Origin: Acidicapsa dinghuensis
GTDB lineage: Bacteria; Acidobacteriota; Terriglobia; Terriglobales; Acidobacteriaceae
NCBI RefSeq assembly: GCF_025685685.1
Contig: NZ_JAGSYH010000002.1
Span: forward strand, 730,768 to 794,767
Direction of reading: 5' to 3'
Length of the DNA: 64,000 nt
Part shown: piece by piece, positions 33,802 to 42,467 of the stretch
Position numbering within the stretch: position 1 is the stretch's first letter
Layout of the letters: each line of letters begins with the position of its first letter
Notes under the pieces: model-generated
The model's database searches: none
Seen by the model: the letters and a program-made list of their open reading frames with translations, nothing else
What the model was told of the DNA's origin: nothing
Translations under genes and position numbers: made by a program

Positions 33802-33823
33802 GGCATATACTTATGTATATGCC
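33802..33823. promoter_or_regulatory. Perfect palindrome before the AbrB-type antitoxin (putative operator)
   Basis: Arms ggcatatac and gtatatgcc (9 nt, perfect) around ttat. It lies 17 nt upstream of the antitoxin start and overlaps a candidate -10 (TATACT/TATGTATAT). Autorepression by VapB or VapBC at such a site is expected from known VapBC loci. Confidence 0.7.
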
Positions 33824-33839
33824 AGAGCGGGAGGCTTCC

Positions 33840-34067
33840 GTGCAACGTACAGCCAAGCTTTTTATGAACAATCGCAGTCAATCGGTACGCCTGCCGAAGG
33901 AGTTTCAATTCAACGTACAAGAAGTATTCATTCGCAAGGAAGGCGATGAGGTGATTCTTTCACCCAGGCCAAACGATTGGTCCGAATACCTGGCCACCGG
34001 TCCTGTAGCGTCCGAAGATTTCATGGAAAACGTGGAGGATCTGCCGGTACAGGAGCGGGATCTCTGA
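33840..34067 (+). CDS. vapB: AbrB-type antitoxin (VapB)
   Basis: The 75-aa protein is a swapped-hairpin AbrB/SpoVT-type antitoxin: [23 protein letters not shown] is the diagnostic N-terminus, and the acidic C-terminus ([13 protein letters not shown]) would bind the toxin. Translation is best started at the GTG at 33840, with gggagg just upstream; an ATG at 33819 would place the start inside the operator. It overlaps the toxin gene by one base. Confidence 0.9.
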   Translation: MQRTAKLFMNNRSQSVRLPKEFQFNVQEVFIRKEGDEVILSPRPNDWSEYLATGPVASEDFMENVEDLPVQERDL

Positions 34068-34495
34068 TGCCGGTCTACTTGCTCGATACGGACATCTCCT
34101 CCTACATCATGAAGCGTAACAACGCGATGGTCCTGCGACGGTTGCAGACGATTTCCATGGGCGACTTAGCCATCTCCGTTATTACCAAAGGGGAATTGAT
34201 GTTCGGCGTGGAAGTCTCTCCGCGCAAGCTCCAAGACCGCCTCGCGCTTGAGGGATACCTGAAGCATGTCGAAGTGCTCGATTATCCCGCTGACGCAGCC
34301 CAACACTACGCCGAGATTCGTGCGGCGCTTAAGGTTGCCGGGACGATGATTGGTGCGAATGATCTGCTGATTGCGGCGCACGCACGCTGTCTTGGCCTCA
34401 CTCTGGTTACCAACAACATACGTGAGTTCGGGCGGGTTAAGGGACTTGCTCTTGAGAACTGGACTGCCGGTGTCCTAAAGAAATTGCAGAGTTAG
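34067..34495 (+). CDS. vapC: PIN-domain toxin VapC
   Basis: The 142-aa PIN-domain ribonuclease shows the acidic catalytic set: Asp in VYLLDTDISSYIMKR, Glu in ITKGELMFGV, Asp in MIGANDLLIAAHA, and TLVTNNIREFGRVKGLALENW at the end. This is the FitB/VapC group that cuts initiator tRNA or rRNA in studied systems; the target here is unknown. It is translated with VapB from one message. It is unrelated in sequence to the PIN toxin at 9643. Confidence 0.93.
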   Translation: MPVYLLDTDISSYIMKRNNAMVLRRLQTISMGDLAISVITKGELMFGVEVSPRKLQDRLALEGYLKHVEVLDYPADAAQHYAEIRAALKVAGTMIGANDLLIAAHARCLGLTLVTNNIREFGRVKGLALENWTAGVLKKLQS

Positions 34496-34533
34496 CCTGT
34501 CCCTTTGCTCTTGGTGTGAATCAGCTAACAAGC

Positions 34534-34813
34534 TTGAAAAGCTCGCCTCAGGCGCTGAAGCGCCGTTTGCTTTGATGGGTTTGTGCCGGGGATGAATCCC
34601 CGGCCTACCTTAAGAACGAATGCAACTGCAAAAGCAACGACAAGAGCAAGGGCAAAAGCAACGGTAGTGAAATGAGTCACAGCAAAGGCGAGACTCATAC
34701 AAAGACGCGTTGATGGGGTGGCGTGAGTTAGAAGCAGATTCCCCTAAGGGGAATGACAGAAAGAAAAGCAAGTGCAACAGCAAAAGCAGATCCTGCGCTG
34801 CGCTCAGGATGAC
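34534..34813. repeat. Composite intergenic repeat, right copy
   Basis: It repeats the blocks of the copy at 33565-33768 in the same order and orientation: ttgaaaagctcgc, ggcgctgaagcgcc, ccggggatgaatccccgg, an A/G/C-rich tail, gacgcgttgat and a hairpin tcccc-taa-gggga with gacagaaagaaaa. A further block (agatcctgcgctgcgctcag, 34788-34807) is not in the left copy. The gap 34496-34903 holds this repeat and no gene. Confidence 0.8.
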
Positions 34814-34903
34814 AAATCTTTGGAGAGCTAATTCTCTTTGAAGAATTGGCTCTCCTTGAAGAAGCGAGTCGCCTTGGAGAATTGGATCGGGAGTGAGCCG
34901 CGT

Positions 34904-35827
34904 TTATTCGCGGCCCATGAATTCCTGGACTTCTAACATGGTTGGCATGGAGGCTTGTGCGCCTTTTCTTGTTACTGAGATGGCGCTGGCTGCGCTGGCA
35001 AACATGGCTGCTTCGAGTTTGGACTGGCCTAGCATCAGGGCGGCGGCGAAGGCTCCGTTGAAGCAGTCGCCTGCGGCTGTGGTGTCGATGGCGTTGACTT
35101 TGAAGGCCTGGATTTTGACTTCGCTGCCGTTGGCCTGGGCGAAGTAGCTGCCGCGGCTGCCGAGCTTTAGGATGACGCCTTTGGTTCCCTTTTTCATGAG
35201 CTGCTGCGCGGCGTCTTCTGCTCCGTTGTCGGGGATGGCGCGGCCCAGGTAGAAAGCGGCTTCGGTTTCGTTTGGGGTGATCCAAGCGAGCTTGCTGTAG
35301 AGCTCGGCGGGGAGCTTGCACGCGGGTGCCGGGTCGAGCATCAGCGGGACGTTGGCCTGGGCGCAGAGATCGGCGAGGTGGGTGATGGTTTCGAGAGGGA
35401 TCTCAAGCTGGGCGAGGACGATGCCTGCTTTTTGAATGAGGGCGGCGTGCTGGTCGAGATGAGCGGGCGTGACCTGGAGGTTAGCTCCCTGGGCGACGAT
35501 GATGCTGTTTTCGCCACTGGCGGCGACGCTGATGAGAGCGACGCCGGATGTGCCCTGGACTGTGCCGACACCCGTGGTATCGACTCCGGCCATGTTGAGG
35601 CCGCCGCGGAGCTGCTTGCCTATGTCATCGGAACCGAGCTGACCTATCATTTGCACACTTGCGCCGAGGCGCGCTGCGGCTACGGCCTGATTGGCTCCTT
35701 TGCCGCCGGGGTGGGTCTGGAAGTCGGTTCCGAGAATGGTTTCGCCGGGCTTGGGGATATGCGGCGCGGAGGCTACGAGATCCATGTTGATGCTGCCGAC
35801 GACGACGACTGGCTTGGATGATGGCAT
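34904..35827 (-). CDS. rbsK: Ribokinase
   Basis: The 307-aa kinase phosphorylates ribose (or a related pentose) with ATP. PfkB signatures are clear: VVVGSINMDLVASAPHIPKPGET at the N-terminus, HPGGKGANQAVAAARLGA (substrate side) and the catalytic DTTAAGDCFNGAFAAALM (Asp as the base). The length fits. It follows the sugar permease gene by 81 bp on the same strand, so ribose uptake and phosphorylation are probably linked. Confidence 0.94.
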   Translation of the reverse strand: MPSSKPVVVVGSINMDLVASAPHIPKPGETILGTDFQTHPGGKGANQAVAAARLGASVQMIGQLGSDDIGKQLRGGLNMAGVDTTGVGTVQGTSGVALISVAASGENSIIVAQGANLQVTPAHLDQHAALIQKAGIVLAQLEIPLETITHLADLCAQANVPLMLDPAPACKLPAELYSKLAWITPNETEAAFYLGRAIPDNGAEDAAQQLMKKGTKGVILKLGSRGSYFAQANGSEVKIQAFKVNAIDTTAAGDCFNGAFAAALMLGQSKLEAAMFASAASAISVTRKGAQASMPTMLEVQEFMGRE

Positions 35828-35908
35828 GGTATAAGCTCGCTGGTCTTAAGAATGAATGACTGGCTGGTGATGAGTGAACAGTGCACGGCGGACAGTGTCC
35901 AGCAGTGA

Positions 35909-36907
35909 TTAGTACAACGGAGCCAGGGCAACCAGGAGTAAACCGAACAGAAATAGTACGAACATCCAAAATAGCAGGCGCTTCGCACTGGATGGTGCAG
36001 AAGAAAACTCTTTCCAGATGAAAACACCCCATGCGGCCGTTACCATTGTGGCACCCTGCCCGATGGAGTAGGAAACGGCGGGGCCGACGATGGTGGTGCG
36101 GGAGGCGACGAAGTTGAGGGTGGCTCCGGCGCACCATATGAGGCCGCCGACGATTCCCCAGAGATGCCAGGAGGGCCTGGCTGCGGCGTATCCGCTCATG
36201 GCTACGGGGGCGCTGCCGTCGAGGGGTTTGCGCATGAGCAGGTAGTTCACAGGGATGGAGCAGAGGGCGACGCCGAGGGTGAAGATGAGGGATGTGGCGT
36301 AAGGGCCGGCTGCGTCGGAGCCTGACATGGCGCGCGAGACAAAGGGATAGAAGGTGCCCATGAGCAGGCCGGCGATGAGGCTGATGAGGATGCCACGGAC
36401 GCTGGTGGTCTGGCGTGAGCCTGTTGCACTTTCGCGGGCGCGGTAGGCGAGGGCGTCACAGACAATGGCGGCGAGTACGAGAGCTACTCCGCCGAAGAGC
36501 ATGAGGGGGTTGCCCTGGGGTGATTGCGCGTAGCTGGTGACTGCTCCGACGACGAGGGCGATGCCGATACCGATGGGGAAAGCGACGGCGAGGCCAGCGA
36601 TGTCGATGGCGGCGACGAGGAGCAGGTTGGCGATGTTGAAGTCGATGCCGGCGATGAGCGCCCACTCAATGCTACTACTGCTGGCGTGATGGAGGTCTGC
36701 GAGGAAGGGCAGGCCGGTGTTGCCGATGCTGCCGAGAGTGAAACCGAAGAGGAGTGCGCCCAGAATGAGGCCTACGACGTAGTCCCAGTAGAAGAGCTGG
36801 AAGCGATAGCCGGGGGTGAGCTTGAGAGTGTTGGCCCAGGAGCCCCAGCACAGCATGGTGACGATCATGAAGGCCAGGGCTACGGCGTAGGATTCGGGCT
36901 GATACAT
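35909..36907 (-). CDS. GRP/RhaT-type sugar permease
   Basis: The 332-aa protein has ten predicted membrane segments and belongs to the GRP (glucose/ribose uptake) family of drug/metabolite transporters. It opens MYQPESYAVALAFMIVTMLCWGSWANTLKL and contains YWDYVVGLILGALLFGFTLGS, and ISLIAGLLMGTFYPFVSRAM. Neighbouring rbsK suggests ribose as a substrate; GRP members have been linked to glucose and ribose uptake. Its promoter lies in the 174-bp gap to 37082, where no regulator site is visible. Confidence 0.88.
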   Translation of the reverse strand: MYQPESYAVALAFMIVTMLCWGSWANTLKLTPGYRFQLFYWDYVVGLILGALLFGFTLGSIGNTGLPFLADLHHASSSSIEWALIAGIDFNIANLLLVAAIDIAGLAVAFPIGIGIALVVGAVTSYAQSPQGNPLMLFGGVALVLAAIVCDALAYRARESATGSRQTTSVRGILISLIAGLLMGTFYPFVSRAMSGSDAAGPYATSLIFTLGVALCSIPVNYLLMRKPLDGSAPVAMSGYAAARPSWHLWGIVGGLIWCAGATLNFVASRTTIVGPAVSYSIGQGATMVTAAWGVFIWKEFSSAPSSAKRLLFWMFVLFLFGLLLVALAPLY

Positions 36908-37081
36908 GGGCTCGCCTTACGCTAGATGCGTTGTGGCGGAATCTTAATGCATTGGGGTTGGAGCATGTTGAATTTCGATGACGGATTTAGGCTGGGCCTG
37001 ATGTTTATGCGGGCTTAATGGCCAGTTCGCTTCCTGAGCTGGGCTGGCACGGGTGCATGAAGGGCAGCAAGCTTTCAAGGC

Positions 37082-37468
37082 TTAGGGATGTTTTTCGAAT
37101 GATCGGATTACTTCGATGGGACCGATGATCTGTGCATTGAATTCATCCATCCGCTCGGCCGGAATCCAATACTCGAGTGCCTCACGCGAACCGACCTTCT
37201 GCACGTCAAACTGGCTTAGATAGTCGGTCTTCACAGAAAAGCGGGTAACAAATCCGTCAAATCCAGAGGCTTCATCTTTCGTGTTCCACTCGCGCGCAAT
37301 GAAGTCCGCATATTCCTCCGTCAACACCGGGTAAAAGATCGGCTGATGCTCCAGCCGAGGCGGAAACGCCTGAAACCCGCTTATCGCGATCAGCTCCAGT
37401 TCTTTTCGACCTACTGGCCGGTACAAGGTTGTTGTCTGTATCTCCATCAATTCGTCACCGATAAACAT
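37082..37468 (-). CDS. ADP-ribosylation/crystallin J1-like conserved protein
   Basis: The 128-aa protein has the conserved pattern TTTLYRPVGRKELELIAISGFQAFPPRLEHQPIFYPVLTEEYADFIAREWNTKD (quoted here to mark the family only in parts: YRPVGRKELELIA, PIFYPVLTEEYA, VTRFSV, and EYWIPAERMDEFN). Proteins of this kind are often labelled ADP-ribosylation/crystallin J1 although no catalytic proof exists. A start at 37468 or at 37447 is possible. It is divergent from the glycosyltransferase gene that starts at 37555. Confidence 0.75.
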   Translation of the reverse strand: MFIGDELMEIQTTTLYRPVGRKELELIAISGFQAFPPRLEHQPIFYPVLTEEYADFIAREWNTKDEASGFDGFVTRFSVKTDYLSQFDVQKVGSREALEYWIPAERMDEFNAQIIGPIEVIRSFEKHP

Positions 37469-37554
37469 CGTGGTGAAAGCTCCCTTATATACTCCACTTA
37501 ACGCTCCATCCCCGGTACATTTTCAACAGAAAGCTTTTGGAGACCGCCCGCAGG

Positions 37555-39168
37555 ATGCCGCTCAAACGTTTCAGTTATCCACTCTGGATCGCCTTTCTGG
37601 TTGTTATGGCGGCCCTGCATGCCTGGCATCTGCGCGCCGATTTTCCTAATTTTTCCCCGTGGGAAGACTGGTCCAAGTATACGGACGAGGGTTGGTACGG
37701 GAACGCCGCCATTCGCGCTCATCTCTTTGGCAACTGGTACATTCCAGGCGACTTCAACCCAGCTGCAGCCTTGCCCGTCTGGCCATTTCTGCTGTGGATT
37801 ATCTTTTTCGCCACTGGCGTCACCATCCAGGCTGCCCGCGGACTCGCGGTCGCCATCTTCTTCGTCAACCTCTTCCTCTCCTACAAGCTCTTCCGTGATC
37901 GCGGACCCCGCTGGGCTGGCCTGCTTGCGGTCACTTTCCTCGTCACCAGTCCGTTCCTCTACTGCTTCAGCCGCCTTGCCCTGCTGGAACCACTGCTGCT
38001 GTGCCTGACTCTGAGCGCGATGAATTTGTCGGTTCGCCTGTCGCGATTCCGTCATCCGGAAGCCATCGGAGCGCTCATCGGCCTGCTTTTCACAGCGATG
38101 ATGCTCACCAAGACCACCGCTCTCTTTCTGCTGCCAGCCCTGGCGTGGACCATTGCCCAGCCCTTCTGGCGTGAGAAGGAAAGAATGTTTCGCCTGCTGG
38201 CTGCGGCCGGTGGCTCGGCTGCCATCAGCTTCTGCATCTGGATGTACCTGGTGGTCAGCAATGGCCTCTTTGCCGACTACAAATATCTCTTCTTCATTAA
38301 CAGCTATAAAAGGCCGCACGACTTCTACGGGCACGTCATGAGCGCATGGTGGGCCTTCCACGGCGCGCTCTGGGCCGATATCATCCTGATTCCGCTCTCG
38401 GGCGCTCTGGTCGTCATCGCGATTACGCACACGATTGCGCATCGTCGTGAGCCCCGCCAGATACGCTCGGAGCGCTGGACTGCGGGTTTCTGGTCCGACC
38501 CGCTCTGCACCGGCTCTGTACTCGCCGCCTTCGGCTACATCGGCTTCATGGCCTACCAGAACCATCCGCAGCCGCGTTATTTCGTGGTGGTCGCTTTCTT
38601 CTGTTTCATTATCGTGGCGCGGGTCATCGCTCAGCTCTCGTACGCGCATCGTTCGCTCAATCCGTTGTCTGCGCGCAATCTTGGATTGGCCGCACTCACG
38701 GTTGCTCTGGCGACCGCCGCATTCAACACACTCTGGACTATCCGCTACGCGATTCATCCTCAGTACACCTGGATAGCCGCGGCGCAGAACCTGACCAATT
38801 ACATCGACGAGCACCCCAATGGCAACCGCATCCTGCTGTCGATCAGCGGCGATGAAATCACGCTGATAACTCATCTTCCATCACTTTGCGACGACTTCAG
38901 CACCATCGATCTGCCTGCCAAGATCGCCCGCTATCAGCCAGGCTGGTACGCCACGTGGGACGATCTCGATCCTGACACACTCGAAGATCTGCATGTCCAC
39001 GATTCGCTCGAACAGGCCGGCAGCTTCCCCGCCTTCGACGACCCCGATCGCAACATGCTTTACCTGCTCAAGATGCATCCGCTGCCCAATGGAGGGGCGC
39101 GCGACCCTGATAAGCAGAATCTCAAAGTCCAGCTGCCGGACGACAAATTCACGATCGATGTGGATTAG
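37555..39168 (+). CDS. PMT/ArnT-like integral membrane glycosyltransferase (GT39/GT83-type)
   Basis: The 537-aa protein has about ten or more membrane helices and an early acidic loop with DEGWYGNAAIRAHLFGNW, comparable to the catalytic Asp-containing loop of protein-O-mannosyltransferase and ArnT-type enzymes. A soluble C-terminal domain begins around residue 400. The donor should be a polyprenyl-phosphate sugar, the acceptor unknown. A TTG at 37537 would add six residues; the ATG at 37555 is preferred. It is convergent with the TolC-family gene, with a shared terminator region. Confidence 0.8.
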   Translation: MPLKRFSYPLWIAFLVVMAALHAWHLRADFPNFSPWEDWSKYTDEGWYGNAAIRAHLFGNWYIPGDFNPAAALPVWPFLLWIIFFATGVTIQAARGLAVAIFFVNLFLSYKLFRDRGPRWAGLLAVTFLVTSPFLYCFSRLALLEPLLLCLTLSAMNLSVRLSRFRHPEAIGALIGLLFTAMMLTKTTALFLLPALAWTIAQPFWREKERMFRLLAAAGGSAAISFCIWMYLVVSNGLFADYKYLFFINSYKRPHDFYGHVMSAWWAFHGALWADIILIPLSGALVVIAITHTIAHRREPRQIRSERWTAGFWSDPLCTGSVLAAFGYIGFMAYQNHPQPRYFVVVAFFCFIIVARVIAQLSYAHRSLNPLSARNLGLAALTVALATAAFNTLWTIRYAIHPQYTWIAAAQNLTNYIDEHPNGNRILLSISGDEITLITHLPSLCDDFSTIDLPAKIARYQPGWYATWDDLDPDTLEDLHVHDSLEQAGSFPAFDDPDRNMLYLLKMHPLPNGGARDPDKQNLKVQLPDDKFTIDVD

Positions 39169-39180
39169 TGCGGAGCAATA

Positions 39181-39202
39181 AAAAAGGCGGCCGCAGCCGC
39201 CT
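39181..39202 (-). terminator. Intrinsic terminator of the TolC-family gene
   Basis: Arms aggcggc and gccgcct close a 4-nt loop. On the minus strand the stem is followed by a run of six T, as needed for an intrinsic terminator 22 nt after the stop at 39224. It may also stop plus-strand transcripts. Confidence 0.8.
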
Positions 39203-39223
39203 CTTCGCTGTGATCGAGATTTC

Positions 39224-40732
39224 TTATTTTCCCAGATAACTCCGGTACTGCAGCTCAAGTACGCCTGTGCTGCGCGCCAGCCCAAGCTTGGCTACGTTGT
39301 ACTGATACAAGCTCTGCACCAGATTGCTCTGCGCGCTTTGCAGCGTCGCCTGCGCCTGCACCAGTGGCAGCGTATCGTCGACGCCCGACCGGAAGCGATC
39401 TGTCTCATCCGAGAGCGACTGCTTCGCCAGATCGACGTTTGACTGTGCTACCGCAACCAGCTCGTGCGCCGCGTTCACGTCCAGAACCGAGGAGCGCACC
39501 TGCTGATCAATTCGCCCGCGCAACTCGTCGAGTTGTTGATTCACCTGGTCAAGCTGTGCCCGTGCGGCAGTACTGTCGCCGCGCAGCGAAGCTTCGCGGA
39601 AGATCGGGAAAGACAGCGTACCCATTGCCAGCAGAGTTCCGTGGGCACCGGCTCCGGTAACATCCGTCACACCATAGTTGCCGTTGAATTTCAGCGTCGG
39701 CAGCCGTTCCTGCTTCGTCGCGCCCAGTTCCATCCGGGCTTCTTTCTGTTCGTACTGAGTGTTCTGGTAATCCTGGCGGTTTGTATACGCTTCGGTCTTC
39801 AGATCATCGATTGATCGCGTGGCCAGATCGCAGTAAGGATTCGGATCGGTCAGTTCGATCTTCTGTCCCGGCGTGATACCGATCTCGCGCTTCAGCAGAA
39901 TCTCGGCCTTTTCAAGCCGGTTCTGCGCGGCAATGACTGTCTGCTCCTGCTGCTGATACTGCACACGCGCTCGCAACTCATCCAGATTCGCCGCCACACC
40001 GGCGACATGCTTGTCATGCGCCTGATCGGCCAGCACCTTATCGGCATCGAGCAGCGCCTTGGCATTCGCCACGTCGGCCTGATCGGCAATGATCGCCAGA
40101 TAGGCCGTCGCTACGCGCTGCACCACCTCGCCGCGGGCCGACATCTTCGCGTAATAAGCGGACTTTTCCGCCGCCCGCACCGCGCGATAGCCATCGATTA
40201 CCGGTCCGGAAAACAGCGTTTGCGTGTAGTTGATCTGCCCCTGCGTCACGTCGGCTTTGGTAATGGTCGAAAACGTGGTTGTACCCGACGCGGGAATCAA
40301 CGAGCTGAACTTTTTCACCACACCCGAACTGAAACCCAAGGCCACCAGGTTGTACTCGTTGTATCCGGTGTTGCCTGTCACAGTGATCGTTGGCAAAAAG
40401 TATTGCAGTGCCTCGTTTTCCTCGCCGTGCAGGTTCTTTTCACTCATCTCGGCTTCGCGCAGCCCGAGATTGGTTCCGAGTCCCCGCTGCACCGCATCGT
40501 CCAGCGACAACTTCAACACCTCATCCGTAGCAGGCTTGAGCGTAACACTGCCGTAATAGGGGCTCGACAGAGAGCTGGGGTTCGGATTTGGATTAGACGG
40601 CAGGTTGGCGTTCTGCGCCATGGCAGCTACAGAGGCAAGCAACCCGACGCCGGATAGTCCCGCGGCGCAGATTCCTGCCACAAACACCGCCTTCCGGCGC
40701 AATGTCAGACCTGTCTCGTGCATAAACATCAT
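39224..40732 (-). CDS. TolC-family outer membrane efflux protein
   Basis: The 502-aa protein begins with an export signal (RRKAVFVAGICAAGLSGVGLLASVAAMAQN) and has the repeated long-helix composition of TolC-type proteins: LSLDDAVQRGLGTNLGLREAEMSEKNLHGEENEALQYFLPTI, later TAYLAIIADQADVANAK, and VNAAHELVAVAQSNVDLAKQSLSDETDRFRSGVDDTLPLVQAQ (cited in parts). TolC trimers form the outer-membrane exit of RND, ABC or MFS tripartite pumps. No pump gene adjoins it. The frame extends to 40774; the start at 40732 is chosen because the signal peptide follows directly. Confidence 0.92.
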   Translation of the reverse strand: MMFMHETGLTLRRKAVFVAGICAAGLSGVGLLASVAAMAQNANLPSNPNPNPSSLSSPYYGSVTLKPATDEVLKLSLDDAVQRGLGTNLGLREAEMSEKNLHGEENEALQYFLPTITVTGNTGYNEYNLVALGFSSGVVKKFSSLIPASGTTTFSTITKADVTQGQINYTQTLFSGPVIDGYRAVRAAEKSAYYAKMSARGEVVQRVATAYLAIIADQADVANAKALLDADKVLADQAHDKHVAGVAANLDELRARVQYQQQEQTVIAAQNRLEKAEILLKREIGITPGQKIELTDPNPYCDLATRSIDDLKTEAYTNRQDYQNTQYEQKEARMELGATKQERLPTLKFNGNYGVTDVTGAGAHGTLLAMGTLSFPIFREASLRGDSTAARAQLDQVNQQLDELRGRIDQQVRSSVLDVNAAHELVAVAQSNVDLAKQSLSDETDRFRSGVDDTLPLVQAQATLQSAQSNLVQSLYQYNVAKLGLARSTGVLELQYRSYLGK

Positions 40733-40875
40733 TGTCTCAGATGAAAAATCCGCCGCCAGGATTCTCGGATTCATCGATTTCCGAGCGATTTCTCATAAAC
40801 CGCTAAGGCCTCAGCCCGTTCAAGCACCCTGCCCAATCCCGTCACTTAGCGTCCGTTCTTCTTATACTTCTTGGG

Positions 40876-41769
40876 ATGCGCCTCGCCATACTTCTCGCAA
40901 TTTCTGTCCTTCCCGTCGCCGCACAAACTGCCGTGCAGCAACAGATTCGGGCTGCCGCTCTCGCCGCCCACGGTAAGGTGTCGGTCGCCTGCTCGCTCCC
41001 GCAATCGCAGCTCAACTGCGACCTCGACCCACATGCTCATCCGCCGATGCAATCCGTCTTCAAGCTGCCGCTGGCAATCGTTGCCTTGCACCAGGTCGAG
41101 CAGGGCAAGTTCTCTCTCGATATGCCTGTCCGCTTTCGTCCAGAAGACCGTATCCCGCACGCCTACAGCCCGTTACAGGACAAGTATCCCGACGCCAACA
41201 CCGATGTGCCTCTGCGCGAGCTCCTTCGCCTGTCCGTCTCTCTGAGCGACAACGTGGCCGCCGATATCGTCCTGCGAAAAATCGGCGGCGCTGAGGCAGC
41301 CAACGCCTACATTGCGTCTCTCGGCGTTCGCGGATTTCACCTGCGCGATGGTGAGGCCGCTTTGCATCGCGACAAACCGTTGCAATATCGCAACTGGTTT
41401 GAGCCCGCAGGCGCCGTGGCTCTGCTGCGCCGTATCGCCGATACATCTCCGCTCACCCCGGAACACACGGCGCTGCTCATCGACTGGATGAAAACTTCGC
41501 GGTTGTCCACACGCCTCAGCGGCGATCTCCCCGCCGGTACGCCTGTGGCTCACAAATCGGGAACCTCCGATGTCGATAACGGCCTTGCGGCCGCGACCAA
41601 TGACATCGGTCTCATCACCCTGCCAGACGGGCGGCAACTCGCCATTGCCGTCTTCGTCACCGACTCGACCGCCGACGAGCGGATTCGCGACGAGGCGATC
41701 GCAACGATCGTCCGGGTTGCCTACGACGCCGCAGTCGCACAAAGAGAAAACGCCGAAGGCTACGTTTAG
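40876..41769 (+). CDS. Class A serine beta-lactamase
   Basis: The 297-aa exported enzyme (signal peptide about residues 1-16) has the class A catalytic set: S60-V-F-K63 (SxxK), S124-D-N126 (SDN loop), E160 in an omega-loop-like segment before QYRNW, and K227-S-G-T (KTG-like). The LQYRNWFEP segment resembles subclass A2 (PER/VEB/CblA-like) enzymes. It should hydrolyse beta-lactams in the periplasm. It is upstream of nothing related to induction (no AmpR or BlaR), so may be constitutive. The resistance spectrum cannot be read from the sequence. Confidence 0.92.
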   Translation: MRLAILLAISVLPVAAQTAVQQQIRAAALAAHGKVSVACSLPQSQLNCDLDPHAHPPMQSVFKLPLAIVALHQVEQGKFSLDMPVRFRPEDRIPHAYSPLQDKYPDANTDVPLRELLRLSVSLSDNVAADIVLRKIGGAEAANAYIASLGVRGFHLRDGEAALHRDKPLQYRNWFEPAGAVALLRRIADTSPLTPEHTALLIDWMKTSRLSTRLSGDLPAGTPVAHKSGTSDVDNGLAAATNDIGLITLPDGRQLAIAVFVTDSTADERIRDEAIATIVRVAYDAAVAQRENAEGYV

Positions 41770-41947
41770 CGCAATTTTGAACGCACTTTTCGTTCGGACT
41801 CGCCGTTTCCTGGTGGTCTTGCGGTTGAAAACGTATCGCAAGCAACAGTAGTCCGCCATCGCGCTTCCTATCCATCGTGCTTCGTATCGGGCGTACAACT
41901 TGTCTGCATGTCGCGCGATCGAGGCGCAACAACAATGAGAGGACCTA

Positions 41948-42406
41948 ATGTCACATCCATCGACGACCCTGCAAAATCAGGAATACGCGCTGCAAAACAT
42001 CATCAAAGCACTCATTGACGGACAGCAGGGATTTCAATCCATTGGCGAATCCATGCAAGATGAAGCCCTTAAAACTTTTTTCCTTGCCGAATCGCTCGAA
42101 CAAGCCAGATTCCGTGGAGAGCTTGAAGCCGATCTCCATATTGAAGGCGTCCGCGATATCGAGACTCACGGCACAGCCAACGGCACACTGCTCCGCATCT
42201 GGGGTGAGCTCAAGAACAAGCTTGGGGGCGGAGACAAAGCGCTGCTCACGACTGCAGAAGAAGCAACCCGCGACACGCTGCAAACCTACAATGAAGCGCT
42301 CGGCTATGAGCTACCCCTGCCCGTACGCCAGATCCTCGTAAACCAGGGCACACATCTCGAAGCCGTTCACGACCAGATCGAAGCGGCGCTGCTCGCCCGC
42401 GGTTAA
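41948..42406 (+). CDS. DUF2383 (PA2169-like) four-helix protein
   Basis: The 152-aa helical protein matches the PA2169/DUF2383 family, ferritin-like four-helix-bundle proteins of unknown role. Blocks visible are LQNIIKALIDGQQGFQSIGESMQD and FFLAESLEQARFRGELEADLH, followed by RDTLQTYNEAL. Such genes are often stress- or stationary-phase-linked; no operator is visible. A strong terminator follows 12 nt after the stop. Confidence 0.9.
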   Translation: MSHPSTTLQNQEYALQNIIKALIDGQQGFQSIGESMQDEALKTFFLAESLEQARFRGELEADLHIEGVRDIETHGTANGTLLRIWGELKNKLGGGDKALLTTAEEATRDTLQTYNEALGYELPLPVRQILVNQGTHLEAVHDQIEAALLARG

Positions 42407-42417
42407 CTCAATAAAAA

Positions 42418-42447
42418 TGCCCATGCCAGGAACACCTGACATGGGCA
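42418..42447 (+). terminator. Terminator of the DUF2383 gene
   Basis: Stem tgcccatg/catgggca with a continued inner stem cagg/cctg (one mismatch) around aaca, followed by tctttgttt. It separates the gene from convergent EF-G. Confidence 0.85.
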
Positions 42448-42467
42448 TCTTTGTTTCACTTGGCGAT

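Noticed and set aside
37498..38874. Minus-strand 458-codon open frame
   Set aside because: It is the complement of the glycosyltransferase gene and has a charged, repetitive translation with no domain.
39181..39202. Plus-strand terminator for the glycosyltransferase gene
   Set aside because: The T run lies on the minus strand side; the plus-strand side lacks one, so its main role is to end the TolC-family transcript.
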